A stretch of DNA of 64,000 nucleotides from Diphasiastrum complanatum (lineage: Eukaryota; Streptophyta; Lycopodiopsida; Lycopodiales; Lycopodiaceae): contig CM055096.1 of the NCBI GenBank assembly GCA_029204225.1, positions 58,851,600 through 58,915,599 of the forward strand, in the 5' to 3' direction. The notes beneath the pieces were generated by a model, which was not told the DNA's origin, did not search any database, and saw only the letters and a list, made by a program, of their open reading frames with translations. Shown here one piece after another: positions 41,825 to 51,879 of this stretch; positions within the stretch are counted from its first letter, which is position 1; each line of letters begins with the position of its first letter. Both the position numbers and the translations under genes were made by a program.

Positions 41825-44800
41825 ATAAGTGAATTTGTTTAAACAGGTTATTAAAAAGCCAATGGATTTTGGAACGATCCGAGAAAAGATGAATAATCCA
41901 AAGGAGGGTGCTGGCTATAGAAACATTCAGGAAATTTGTGAAGATGTGAGGCTTGTATTTAGCAATGCCATGACTTACAATCAGGAAGGAACTGATGTTC
42001 ATATCATGGCAAAGACACTTTCTGAGAAATTTGAGGAGAAATGGAAGATTGTTCTGGAGCCAAAATTGCACGAGGAGGTGTGTTAATATTTGTCCTGTCA
42101 TTTATCAAGAATTTCCTCCTGTTACTGAATAAGATGTAGCTGATTGCTCTAGCAGCAACCCACTTTCACTTTAGCCAATTTTTAGATGCTGGGGGCATTT
42201 TTCTTGCTTCTTTACTTTCATGTCATTGTTCTTGTTTTTTAATATGGTTTGTTGTCAGAATGGAAGCTCGAGGTCTTTGAGCTAATGTCTAATCTGTCAT
42301 CTAAGAACATTTGCCTTCCTCTAGGAGTTTAGTTAAACTTTATATCAATATGGGCCGTCCCATCACCCAATTCGAGATTATGAAAATTGCTGACCCTACT
42401 GTCTGAGATGGTCTTTTTCTGAAATAAAGTTTATTTTTGCATAAAATCAGAACTACCTCTGTTTGGAGAAAATTGTTTATCGCAGGATTATGCCGAATCT
42501 TATATACAAGATGTGGACGTAACACATGGAGTCTTGTCGACCCTCCTGTGAATGCGAAAATCATCGACATTAAGTGGATATTCAAGTTGAACCTTAACCC
42601 AGATGGATCTATGTCCAAATAGAAAGCTTGACTAGTGGTGAAAGGCTATGATTGCGATTTCAAATGCCAGAATGGGTTGCCAAAACGACTTCAAATTGAT
42701 GCTTCTGGCAGCAACGATTTCAAATGCCAGAACGGGTTGCCAAAACGATTTCAAATCAATGGGTTTTCTAGAATGATGCATCAACGGATTTTAGATGCAA
42801 CAGAACACACGGAAACTGTTAGAACGATGGATCAACAGATTTTAGATGCAATGAAACGCACGAAAATTGTCTTCACAACAACGGAACAACGAAAGAAAGT
42901 CAGAATGGTGGAGCGTGTTCCTTAGGAAACCATCTTGGAACCCTTCCTTAGGAATAGTTAGGAACGGAACAGCTATTCCTAAGGAACGATATCGTACCCG
43001 TTTCTAAGGAAAATCGTTAGGAACATGTATTAATGGTCCGAAAGAACCTTCCGCAAATAGGATCAATCCCCAAAAGAGAAAAACTATGACCAAAACACCC
43101 ACTTAATACAAATAGAACCAAAAGAGAATGTAAATTCATAGATCCATCACTGCACAACAATGCAAATTAATGATCTCGAAGAATTTGCCAATGAACCTAA
43201 GTTGAAGTAAGCTTGTGCTAACTAGAAGTGATCTTACTGTAATTATTGTTCTCGAATCTCAGCAATCAATCACAAATAATGAAGAATACCTTCATATAGA
43301 TGTTATAGGCTCTCATTTCGATCTAATTAGCGCATCTAGCCTGCACCCTATTTCAAAATAATAATAAATGCTCTGCAATAGATTACCCCATAAATGGAAA
43401 TAATAATCATTGGTCCCCAATACCGAATCAAGAACCTTTATTTACAAATAAAATTCAACATGCTAAACATGCTAATATCCAATCAATCACATATGATCCT
43501 TCTTTGAAGAACGACAAAGCCCTTATGCCTACATATACTCAAATCATGTGCCCTTCCTAGTTGTGACAACCCCTTACTCGAATGATAAAATGGAAAGTTA
43601 TAGGCATGATATGCTACTTGGTTATAGGCCCTGATGTCAATATTTTCTTGATTTTCAAGTTGTTATGTTAGCATTTTGGTTTGCATTAGAATAATAAGTG
43701 CGAGGGCTTTGGTACCCTCTGTGTGTAAGTCCAACCCAATGAGCACATAGTTGGTTTATTTCATAACTTAGAAATTAAAAGAACTCGGGGCCAGAGTGTT
43801 AATTTAAATTGTGAGAGGCCTAAAATTCAAGTTAGAATAAGTTTACTGAAAAAAAGTATTTCCCCCTATATGTTTCAATTTGAAAGTTAATGGAGACAAA
43901 GATTAGCCAATAGGAAGCAGGGGCTAATGCCATACCCCAACTATAAAAAAGGCATCATTTGTACTTCATTTGGATGTTCAATCAAGAGGAGACTCTACTA
44001 TTTTGCACCTCTTATCTCTTTACTTCTCTCTTATCTTGCTTATGGTTTTGTGGTTCTTTCAAATGCGAATGATTACTTGTGATTTGCTAATCTTGCTATT
44101 TCTAAGAGAGGAGAAGAGAGGCAGAAGTTAGTTACCTCCATTGCATCTTTGTTGTGGATGGTTAGTGTGGTAAGTTAGGGTTAATGTTTGATAGGAATCC
44201 ATTGAAGCTTGTTAATCAACTCAAGAATAGGCACCTCTCCCATGGGAATGAACTATTGTGTGACAAAAAAGGTGAAATTTGCCTAAATCTATTAACCTCG
44301 ATATCAAGAAAGTAGAATCTTAGGAAGGTTTGAGTTAAGCCACTACAATTTTTGGCACCGTTGCTAGGGAATGATTGACACTTTTCTTAGTTTGTTAGTA
44401 CTCTTTTGGTGGTAGAATGGTGGTTAGTTTGCATTTAGGCATCTTGGTCTTGGCATTCTAGTGTTAGTTCTTTGCATTTTGGCGGAGTTTGGTTAGATTG
44501 TGGTGGTTGGAAAGTTGGTTTAGTTTGTTCTTGATTGGTTTGCTTGAATAATCTGTTTGTGATTCATTTGGAATGACAAGCAGAGAAGGGGAGATGGCAA
44601 AATTTATGGTACGATCTCCTCGAAAACCAAAAAATCAGTAACAAACACAAAAACGTGAAACTTTTGCAAAAGGATGGGAAATAGTGCAAAAGTTGCTATT
44701 AGATGGAATAGTTTTAGATTCATGTGCAAAGAACCTTTGCCGATTTACACACACGAACCGTTTGTTCCACATAATCCTTTGTTGAAAGGGCAACAATTAA

Positions 44801-47800
44801 TTCCCACCCAATGTCCAATGACTTCTGAAGACGACCAAAAAAAAAACCCCCCCCCCACCTATTAGATCCTTCCAAAATAATGGAAAAGTGTGTGAGATTT
44901 ATGGAGAAATCATGAAGATAGGCTCTAATTCTCTTTTGAAAGCCTGTTGATCTCCCCCGTGGGGATACTTCTTCAATAAATAGTCAAGTGTTGGCTTCAA
45001 AGGATATGCTAAAGTTGTTTTCAATGGCACTCACTAGAGCAGCATTAGATTGGTATTTTCAATCAGATTGCTCAAGAATGACATGACTCAGAGGTGGTTA
45101 AGGTCGCTTTGATTACCAAATTTAAGCCATGGAAATTTTTGGAACATTCTTTTCTCTTGATCTCCAAGCTAAAAATGGGGAAATGAGAAAAGGTATGAGA
45201 CTGTAGTGAGTAGATCAAACACCTTGGATTTGAGTGTAACCTAGTATTGACTCTTGATCATGCAATGATCATGTGGTCTCTAGCTACTTTGCCTAAAGGC
45301 ATTAGGCGAGAACTTAAAAGGAGAGAGCAATACACTACATTACAAGGATGAAGGATTAGATGTTGACTCTAACCATGGATCCACACCATACATATCCACC
45401 CGACCCTCTTCCTCATCAACTACATCAACATTAGCTGTTTCGAGTTCATCCACTTAAGTGCTGATTAGCAGATTGAAAGACTACACAAACAACATCAGTG
45501 ACAAATGGAACAATTGTCAATGCAGTTTGATAAAAAGCTGAAAGCAATGCAGAATCCTGCACTCAATTTTTGGTTCATTGGAAGGGCCATACGACTCTTG
45601 CGAACAGGGGGATAGCCTTAGAAATTTTTTTTCTAATTTGAAGTTCTGAGTACAAAACTTGATTAAGGGGAGTAGAATGTCATGCCCACGAAGCGCTAAC
45701 CCTGGATTTATAGCTCGTAAGGGGGTCAGAGGGCCTACCTGGACCCGTAAACTAGTTATGATTATGAGGGGTTGGGTCCCGTGTGGCATTTAATCATAAT
45801 TAGTGACTAGAGGCCTAAAACTCATGATGGTGGCTGGGGTCTCTTGCATCCTTTGAATATCCCCGATAAAAAATGGGATAGTATTCCAATGGATTTCGTA
45901 GTGGGATTACCAAGGATAAATAAACAACCATTTGGATAATTGTCAACCATTTGACCAAATTGCCTACATTTATTTTGGTAAAGACCACTACGAAGGCTTC
46001 TGATTTGGCTCCAACGTTTGTTGAACACTTGTTTAGACTTTACAGATTACAAGGTGATATAGTGAGAGATCGCAATCCGAAGTTCACCGGTCACTTTTGG
46101 TCGGCTGTTCTTGCCAAGCTGAAAACATCGTTGAGCTTGTCTCGTGCATATGTCTCATGATGACAATCTGATTGGGAGAAATATCTACCCTCGATTGGGT
46201 TTGCATATAATAGCAGTAAGCATTTGGCTACCAGTTATAGCCCGTTTATGCTTATGTATGGATATCAACCTAGATCACCCACTTTCAAGACCTCCTCCAA
46301 GATCAATACTAAGATGCCGAAACCAAGAGAAACAATGGGAATGGATGGTGGCTCGAACCTACCCAACCAATCTAGATCAAAACGGATATGAGTTCAATAG
46401 GGAGAGATGTCACACTAGCAGCATGTAGCTACCAAACACCAAAATCATTTCCCCTCCCAGGGAGCTTATACCCTCCAAGGCTCCTCCACAACTGGGAGTG
46501 AACTGTGAGACCTCAACAGCCCAATTGGGCCACATTAGCCACACCACCCTATGAGTCATTGCTAACACCATGCAGATCCACCATCATGAATTGTAGGCCT
46601 TTATCCACTAATTATGATTAAATGCCATGAGGGCCCCAATCCCTCATCAGCATAACTAGTTTACAGGTCTAGATAGGCCCTCTGACACCCTTATGGGATT
46701 TAAATCCAACGTCAGAAATTCATGGGCATGACACAAAGATTAGCCAGTAGGAAGAAGGGGCCAATGCCATCCCCCCAATATAAATAATGCATCATTTGTA
46801 CTTCATTTGGATGTTCAATCAAGAGGACACTATACTTTTTTTGCTTGTGATTTGCTATTCTTGCTATTTCTAAGAGAGGAGAAGAGAGAGTAAGAAGTAA
46901 AGTACTTCCCTTGCATCTTTGTTGTGGATGGTTAGTGTGGTTAATCAGGGTTAACGTGTGGTTGGTGGTTAGGAATCCATTGAAGCTTGCTAATCAACCC
47001 AAGAATAGGCATCTCTCCTTTGGTAACGAACTTTTGTGTGACAAGAAAGGAGAAACACCTAAATCTATTTACATCGCAATGTTATATCGAGAAAGCAGAA
47101 TCTTAGGAAGGTCGAGTTAAGACACTACAATTTGTCATTTATAGATGAACATCTATGCTGATATTGTTTTTAAGCTTTACCTTATGGCATCATTGACTTC
47201 TCAGTTTAAATTTGTGAAATTGGATATATTCTACTTTCACAAATGGATATCTATGCTCATAATTGTCCATACTTGCATTCTAAGTAGCAATTATTTACCC
47301 CAAATGAACTAGCTGATTAGTTGCTCCTCAATATGTGAATAGGCTAATGGGGCCTCATTTTGTAGTTTATTGATTGAGAGTGGAGCTTAATTTAGATTAG
47401 TGAACCCCCCTTGCTCCCTCAATTTTCTTCGAGTTGCTTTGAGGATTCGCCATGAATGTCTACAGAAAATAATCCCAACAGCCCCTGAAGGTGCTCTGAT
47501 TCCAAGTTATGAACACCATCTCATAAAGCATCACATTTAATAACTATGGACAACAAACTATGAATTGATAATATACCAATCCCCAACTAAGATAATTGTA
47601 TGAACATCAATGAAGTAAGCAAGTCATGATAGATCCTCCTACATATTAAATGCAGTCTGAGTTTCCTACAAGGCACTCAAGTCTCCTAATCTATTTGACT
47701 GAACAATAACCCGTGGAATTGACATATGTACTGTCTAAGGATTCAATAGGGTTATAAATGTGACCGTATGCCTAATAGCATATGACAAGTCCAAACTTAG

Positions 47801-50800
47801 ACGAACTTTGTTAAGAAGTTCTGAGATTTGTTTAATTTCTCAGTTTAAGAATCCTGACTGCATCACATACCAACTTATTTTTTATGCTGCTTTTCTTTGC
47901 CCCCTTAAAGTGCACTTGTTAAGGTCAACACCATCCGTGCAAATTCTTTGGTGAAATGAAAAGATTCACTTAACAATGACTCAACTTTCTTGTAGAAAAG
48001 TCGTTTTTGTACTCATATGGAACTTGACTAGTTCATTGCAAATTGAAATCAATAATAGTCCCCAAAAATTGGTCCTTCCTAGCATGAAACATACTGAATG
48101 ATCTACTTTTCACACTTGAAAAAGGTTATGCAATGATCCCGTAGCATTTTTGGTGAATTTCTTGATGCCTTACAGATGATCTACTGAATCATTCATTCAA
48201 AGCAGAGGGAAGTCGATAATTACCTTTGATGAATGCACGAAGGTATTTTTTACTCGCCTGTCTTTTTGCCTAAGAAATAACAGGCACAAGGAGCTTGATG
48301 TGCTCCATCTTCAAATACTTCAGAGATTAAATCTTCAAGGAGAAAACTTAGGAATAAGTGCTGCAATAGATCTAGCATCTCATGTAATATTTTTATTATT
48401 TTTACAGATGGAAAATACCCAGCTATGAGAACTAGGAAAGAAAGTGGTGAATACTTTCAGTAATAGAGATGCTATAAACTACATGAGGTGTTACACCAAT
48501 GTTTTCAGTTATGTTCTCAAACTCCGAATGATTCTGGTGAAACTCAGAATTATGATAGTTAGCAAAAAGAAAAAAATAAAATAAATGTCGGGTTCATGGC
48601 ACTATAAAGCTCTACAAAAACAGCAATAATTAGAAATTTCCAACTGGAAAAGCATGAGTTTTTTCTTGATAACAATCTTACTGCGCAATAAAATATACCC
48701 AGAGATATGAATATGAAAACTGATCTTGAAATATTTGAGTCATCGAAGGTAATTGAGAGTCATATGATTTCAAATTTCATGTCGATGTCAAATCAAACTA
48801 AAAAGCCGGTACATGCACATGCTTATAATGTTGCATAAATCAATGTTAGTTTACCTCCTATTATGTTAGTGACACATGGATCCACGCTAACATGCTGGTA
48901 TAGATAGGTACAAGTTCCCCAATTTCTATTAACAGCTTAACATAGTCGCACTGCAAAACAATAAAAAAAACTGTAAGTTTGATCTAGTTACAAGGAGAGT
49001 TTCAGAAAACCGTGTTCAATTTAACCTTTGATGCTCTCTCACCACATACAAGGTGGCTACTGAACATGTTGGATTCAAGACTGGCTACTGAACAGGGAGT
49101 GAGGTTGATCTTACCGCTATTAGAACCTGTGTGCTGGCAGCATTCTAAATGTGTGCAACCACAAAGAAATGAGTTATTGTCATGTCAATTGGTGGGTAGC
49201 TATTTACATGTGGACAACCCAAATGTGGCTTAGATAAAGTTGCCTCCAAATCTGGCTATTGGGCATAAAGTTGAATTTTGCACATTCTTTCACATTTGGT
49301 GCATAGCTTCTCATAGAAGGTTGGGTCTGCTTTGGAGAACATTTGAATGTAGGATGAGGCCTAAATTGACTTAGGCTTGAGGCCTATCATGAAGAAGTTG
49401 GCAATTGCATTGTGTTCCTGCTTGATGCAGTCTTACTTCTGGATCTCTAAGTTTTGTGATAGATCGTATCTTTGTTCCAACCACTTCTTGTCTCAAAGAT
49501 GTGGGCATCAGCTTCAGTTACCTATAGGCTTTTGATGGGCTTCTTATTTTACAAGCAGGTTTTTTGGACAACTCTTTTGGGAGAGACCAATTCGCTTGGC
49601 ACACATCCTTCTATATTTGTTGTCCTTTTTTAACATCCCCCTTTTGTCTATTATTAACCTATACCGTCGCATCAGTGCTGAAATTCTCTATCGATCTTTC
49701 ATCCTTTTCTCTCGCCTATAATTGAATTCTATATATGACCACCCTGTATGTAGGAATGTCCATTGTTTTCTGGAAGAATTTTTCTTGAGACTTTAGCTCG
49801 TTTCTGCCGACCTTCCATATTATTAGTCATGTTTTTCCTTCTTTATGATTGAACCTGCCATTTTATATGTAGGAATGTCCAGTTTTTCTTGGAAGGATGC
49901 ATCTTGAGGCTTTAATTCAGTCTTTTTGGGTGTAATTAACCTTTTCAAGGAAGAAGTTTTTCAACATTGCACTTGAGAAATTGCAATTTCGTTTTCATAC
50001 ATTGGCTGCTGTGCATGCTTTCTACAACCTTTCTTTTTCCTTTTTTGATTTCTTTCACGTTAAGCGACATGAAATTCAGGAATCAAGGTCTACCTCAACT
50101 CAGCCTTGCAATCTTCAGTCAACGGATGGTTTTCTTTAAGTCAACAGATGGTTTCAAATATCTCTTATGTGCATAATGTCTTAATTCTTGTACTGGTGTT
50201 GGCTGGCTTATTCTGCAACATTACTTTACCTCATTCTAAATTTTTTCCAAAGCTGGCTTCAGATGTACTCCCAATGAAAAAGTGTACTCAACATATTCTG
50301 CTGAATTCTGATTTTTTAGGAAGCGAAAAGATTGCAAGAGCAAAGAAAATCTGAAGCAAAAGAAGCTGCAGAAGTTGAAGCAGCTGATGAGGCAACTGCG
50401 GAAAATCTTGCTCACATGGTCTGCAAGCAGGTATGAAATTGAATCTTTGCTTTTGGGCTCCCATGCTCCAGCACACATTTCAGCTGACTATTCAGCAAAT
50501 CCTCAAATGAAGCCTTCAAGGTTGAAAGTTCCATTTGTACAATGTATTGCACTCATGACGAGGTAAAGGCTTGGTATTGAATACTTGGACTTATTTTTGT
50601 CCAGCTTGTTGATTTAGAGGATCAGCTGGAAGACCTCAAGCTACAAGCAACGTCTAAATGCAGGTTAGTATGCAACACTGCTATCATTAGCATAGGTTGA
50701 AGTGTGTGTACTGTTTTTTATCTCAATTTGCTGATTCGGGGCCTCAATTCCATGGTATCTGACAGGACAATGTCAATTGAGGAGAAACGGCAACTTGGCT

Positions 50801-50912
50801 ATAACCTTGGGCGCCTGCCTCCTGGTCCTCTTAACAGAGTGATTCAAATCATTGCAAAAAAGAATCCTGATTTTAATGCTGCAGCATATGAAGTTGAGGT
50901 TGACATTGATGC

Positions 50913-50980
<68 letters not shown>

Positions 50981-51879
50981 CATGCCGCCGCCTCTCCATT
51001 GCCGAGGCAGCAGCCTTCTCCATTGCTTTGATTTACTTTGAGGATCAATAGTGAGTGGTTCTAATGCTCACTCTGACAAGCCACCATGGATAGTCACCAT
51101 GCCTACTGAGGGACTCTTTTAGTTTCCACTCACCCCCTCTTTCTATAGAGAATGATGATGAGAAGAGGAGTTGGGACTTTGATGATAATGCTAATGCGGC
51201 CCAAAAGAGTACCTCCCAGGGAATATAGACACCACTGATATTGCAATGACCTGCTGCTCAGAAACAGGATGCATCCGTATTAATATCTGCTCCCAAGCAT
51301 AGAGGTATACACTCACTGCATGTATACGCGGATGACATCTTTCTTTTGGAACATCTCTATGAAAGGAACCTTTGAAGAGAGGATATCACACTATTTTACT
51401 AAGAGGAAATTGCTCTATACTAGGTGCTTTACTGGACCTGGTCTCTTTTAGTTCTAGCATTGATCAGATAGACTTGGCATTTCAGAAGTATCACATTTAG
51501 CACTTTTATTAGTTTGTGGAATGGACTGCACTTCACATGAGGTTATTATGATGATGTGATTTTGTTGACCTTGTGTACTGTTTTGATACCTCAAAGATGG
51601 CAATGAATCTCTCTCTTTGTGGATTTTGTTCTTTCTTTCCTGGAATTTAATGAATGAGTCTTATTTTGTAGTTATTGCTACAACCATATAATTGGATCCT
51701 AAGATTGGCGCCTGTTCCTGCAGGACCCAGCAACACTTTGGCAGCTTCATTGCTATGTTCAAATGGTACTAAACCCAAAATCAAATGATGCATCTGGACA
51801 AATACCATCTATATCAAGAAAGAAGGCTCACCCTTCAATGGCAGCAAAGCTTCTTAAGCAGCAGGATAAAGAATCGTAA
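32250..51879 (+). CDS. GTE-type bromodomain and NET-domain chromatin protein, eight exons
   Basis: The proposed joined exons are 32250-33164, 36684-36902, 40452-40529, 41847-42077, 50320-50430, 50605-50663, 50766-50916 and 51724-51879, giving 1920 nt and 639 residues with consistent phases. The protein has a basic patch KRARR (49-53) and a charged, probably disordered N-terminus. A coiled coil spans exons 1 and 2, and a bromodomain lies at about 365-475, with the W-P-F shelf (386-388) and the acetyl-lysine-binding Asn expected at 449 (YN). A Glu/Ala-rich helix follows, then an NET domain at about 538-600. This is the architecture of plant GTE proteins of the GTE1/GTE6 type, nuclear readers of acetylated histones; the exact orthologue is not determined. 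Domains and internal exons are secure. The first exon and start are less so: an in-frame TAG lies 51 bp upstream of the chosen ATG. Confidence 0.88.
33173..33242. repeat. (GA)n microsatellite at the intron 1 donor
   Basis: About 70 bp of GA starting 8 nt after the proposed splice donor. Confidence 0.97.
33481..33525. repeat. (GA)n microsatellite in intron 1
   Basis: About 45 bp of GA. Confidence 0.97.
34220..35700 (-). mobile_element. Degraded LINE (endonuclease and reverse transcriptase) in intron 1
   Basis: Antisense to the host gene. From 35696 the minus strand reads the end of an APE-type endonuclease: RHIVDYLMGSPSSISLIHDF, then TTLSDHSFLCF with the conserved S-D-H. From about 34850 it reads reverse transcriptase pieces: PSSWCTDIIHPMKKKGDHMN then PGNY, YTNTDHIFTLRAIIEKA, CFVDFRRTFDSVPCSLL and a degenerate GGVPSLPHFLSYI (normally GVRQGCPLSPxLF). 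The catalytic FADD region is not found, so the element is truncated at its 3' side near 34220. Confidence 0.85.
36684..36902 (+). CDS. Bromodomain gene exon 2 (coiled coil and bromodomain start)
   Basis: 73 codons after the acceptor TTCGACAG. It includes the basic helix preceding the bromodomain and LMRQFSTILRQ. The exon must end after CAG at 36902 for the conserved ILRQ-ITQHKW junction, and the next bases are GCAAAT, giving a GC donor. Confidence 0.88.
37069..38496 (-). pseudogene. Copia E gag distal part, protease and integrase start
   Basis: This long open frame of 475 residues holds a complete knuckle CHYCKKYGHFIKDC, the protease site WVIDSSATRHMTS (usual D-S-G is D-S-S), NVLYVPGIKKNLLSV, the pre-integrase LWHARFGHLNFASL, part of the integrase zinc region (CECILGKFQRKPFP) and the first catalytic Asp block DLVHSDVCGPM to FIDDFSRF. 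It is the best preserved retroelement frame in the window. It overlaps the upstream gag frame by 29 bp, so a frameshift separates them. Confidence 0.92.
38468..38857 (-). pseudogene. Copia E gag N-terminal part
   Basis: The likely start is the Met at 38803 (MAKESEAIGSLFSEDRLDG). It continues NYSLWSYMMKNLLIAKKLWD, a Ser/Pro-rich insert, and ALAMKRSILPHIRSCKTSKS before the frame shifts. Typical copia gag, about 130 residues to the break. Confidence 0.88.
39498..39509 (-). other. Copia E primer-binding site
   Basis: The minus strand reads TGGTATCAGAGC directly after the LTR, complementary to initiator tRNA-Met. Confidence 0.92.
39510..39962 (-). repeat. Copia E 5' LTR
   Basis: 453 bp. On the element strand it starts TGTTAGAAATAAATG and ends TTTTCCTACA, giving short imperfect terminal inverted repeats. 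A short GA tract (39600-39617) lies inside. Confidence 0.85.
39963..40451. other. Intron 2, remainder
   Basis: About 490 bp of intron between the copia E LTR and the exon 3 acceptor. No feature recognised. Confidence 0.6.
40452..40529 (+). CDS. Bromodomain gene exon 3 (WPF shelf)
   Basis: 26 codons, ITQHKWAWPFMRPVDV then VALGLHDYFD. Acceptor CCTTGTGCAG and donor GTAAGT are both good. Confidence 0.95.
40530..41748. other. Intron 3, upstream part
   Basis: About 1.2 kb of AT-rich intron sequence without a recognised element. Confidence 0.6.
41749..41821. repeat. (GA)n microsatellite at the intron 3 acceptor
   Basis: About 73 bp of GA ending 25 nt before exon 4. Confidence 0.97.
41847..42077 (+). 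CDS. Bromodomain gene exon 4 (ZA loop to helix C)
   Basis: 77 codons starting VIKKPMDFGTI and containing VRLVFSNAMTYNQEG with the ligand-binding Asn. Acceptor AAACAG has almost no pyrimidine tract; a GA array ends 25 nt before it. Donor GTGTGT. Confidence 0.95.
42500..42655 (+). pseudogene. Copia reverse transcriptase fragment in intron 4
   Basis: The + strand reads NTWSLVDPPVNAKIIDIKWI, FKLNLNPDGSMSK, stop, KA, stop, LVVKGYD. This is the start of copia reverse transcriptase (W-x-LV, KWIFK, KARLVAKGY). It is an isolated fragment. Confidence 0.82.
42655..42885 (+). repeat. Tandem duplications of 60 bp and 51 bp
   Basis: A unit containing TTTCAAATGCCAGAATGGGT repeats with a 60-bp period at 42655 and 42715. 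Next, a unit with ATCAACGGATTTTAGATGCA repeats with a 51-bp period. Both follow directly from the copia fragment. Confidence 0.88.
43562..44347 (+). repeat. Gypsy 2 5' LTR
   Basis: 786 bp, TGTGACAACCCC to GCCACTACA. The distal 450 bp matches 46734-47129, including GTTGTGGATGGTTAGTGTGG. Confidence 0.85.
44353..44371 (+). other. Gypsy 2 primer-binding site
   Basis: TGGCACCGTTGCTAGGGA lies five bases after the LTR end. It is one or two changes from the TGGCGCCGTTGCCGGGGA seen in many plant gypsy elements. Confidence 0.8.
45678..45838 (+). repeat. Left arm of a 160-bp inverted repeat (LTR-like)
   Basis: It begins TGTCATGCCC after a purine-rich stretch (AAGGGGAGTAGAA), which looks like a polypurine tract and LTR start. 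Its reverse complement lies at 46576-46733; shared blocks include GTCAGAGGGCCTA and GCATTTAATCATAATTAGTG. Confidence 0.88.
45839..46430 (+). pseudogene. Gypsy integrase fragment
   Basis: The + strand reads LLHPLNIPDKKWDSIPMDFV then VGLPRINKQPFG with the first catalytic Asp region. After two stops it continues with LPTFILVKTTTKASDLAPTF, DIVRDRNPKFTGHFW containing the second catalytic Asp, and further broken sequence to about 46430. The catalytic Glu block is not recognisable. Confidence 0.85.
46576..46733 (-). repeat. Right arm of the 160-bp inverted repeat
   Basis: Reverse complement of 45678-45838 with about one change in six to seven bases by eye. It ends GGGCATGACA, directly against the gypsy 2 3' LTR remnant. 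Confidence 0.88.
46734..47129 (+). repeat. Gypsy 2 3' LTR (5' part missing)
   Basis: It matches 43897-44347, ending GACACTACA. The first 335 bp of the LTR are absent, replaced by the inverted arm. Confidence 0.82.
47130..50319. other. Intron 4, downstream part
   Basis: About 3.2 kb of AT-rich sequence. The only structure I see is a direct repeat of period about 118 bp at 49747 and 49865 (TATGTAGGAATGTCC). No exon was found that would fit between exons 4 and 5. Confidence 0.55.
50320..50430 (+). CDS. Bromodomain gene exon 5 (Glu/Ala-rich helix)
   Basis: 37 codons, EAKRLQEQRKSEAKEAAEVE through AENLAHMVCKQ. Acceptor TTTTTTAG and donor GTATGA. It keeps phase 0 with both neighbours across an 8.2-kb upstream intron. 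Confidence 0.88.
50605..50663 (+). CDS. Bromodomain gene exon 6
   Basis: 59 nt encoding LVDLEDQLEDLKLQATSKC and two bases of an Arg codon completed by exon 7. Acceptor TTGTCCAG and donor GTTAGT. Confidence 0.9.
50766..50916 (+). CDS. Bromodomain gene exon 7 (NET domain)
   Basis: 151 nt. It reads TMSIEEKRQLGYNLGRLPPG, then VIQIIAKKNPDF and EVEVDIDAQ, a clear NET-domain core. The donor is GTCTCT, which is the first unit of a CT array. Confidence 0.93.
50917..50977. repeat. (CT)n microsatellite forming the intron 7 donor
   Basis: About 60 bp of CT that begins with the GT of the splice donor. Confidence 0.97.
51724..51879 (+). CDS. Bromodomain gene exon 8 (NET end and C-terminus)
   Basis: 51 codons plus TAA. 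DPATLWQLHCYVQMVL completes the NET domain, followed by a short basic tail ending LLKQQDKES. Acceptor CCTGCAG. Confidence 0.93.
   Translation, partial: DPATLWQLHCYVQMVLNPKSNDASGQIPSISRKKAHPSMAAKLLKQQDKES

Larger units (their letters stand above)
43562..47129 (+). mobile_element. Gypsy 2, rearranged Ty3/gypsy element in intron 4
   Basis: A left LTR (43562-44347, TGTGACAACC to CACTACA) is followed by a tRNA-type primer-binding site. A shortened right LTR (46734-47129) matches the distal half of the left one and also ends CACTACA. Between them are a heavily broken gag-like region (about 44570-45660), a polypurine-like tract with an LTR-like start at 45664-45690, and a gypsy integrase fragment enclosed by inverted arms (45678-46733). 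The interior is best read as two elements combined, one nested in the other, and strongly decayed. It is in sense orientation within the host intron. Confidence 0.78.

Noticed and set aside
43562-47134. Target duplication around gypsy 2
   Set aside because: The five bases before 43562 and after 47129 do not match.
51001-51056. Extension of the NET exon through the CT array as the normal C-terminus
   Set aside because: It would replace the end of the NET domain, which exon 8 supplies in frame (TLWQLHCYV), with a Ser-Leu repeat.
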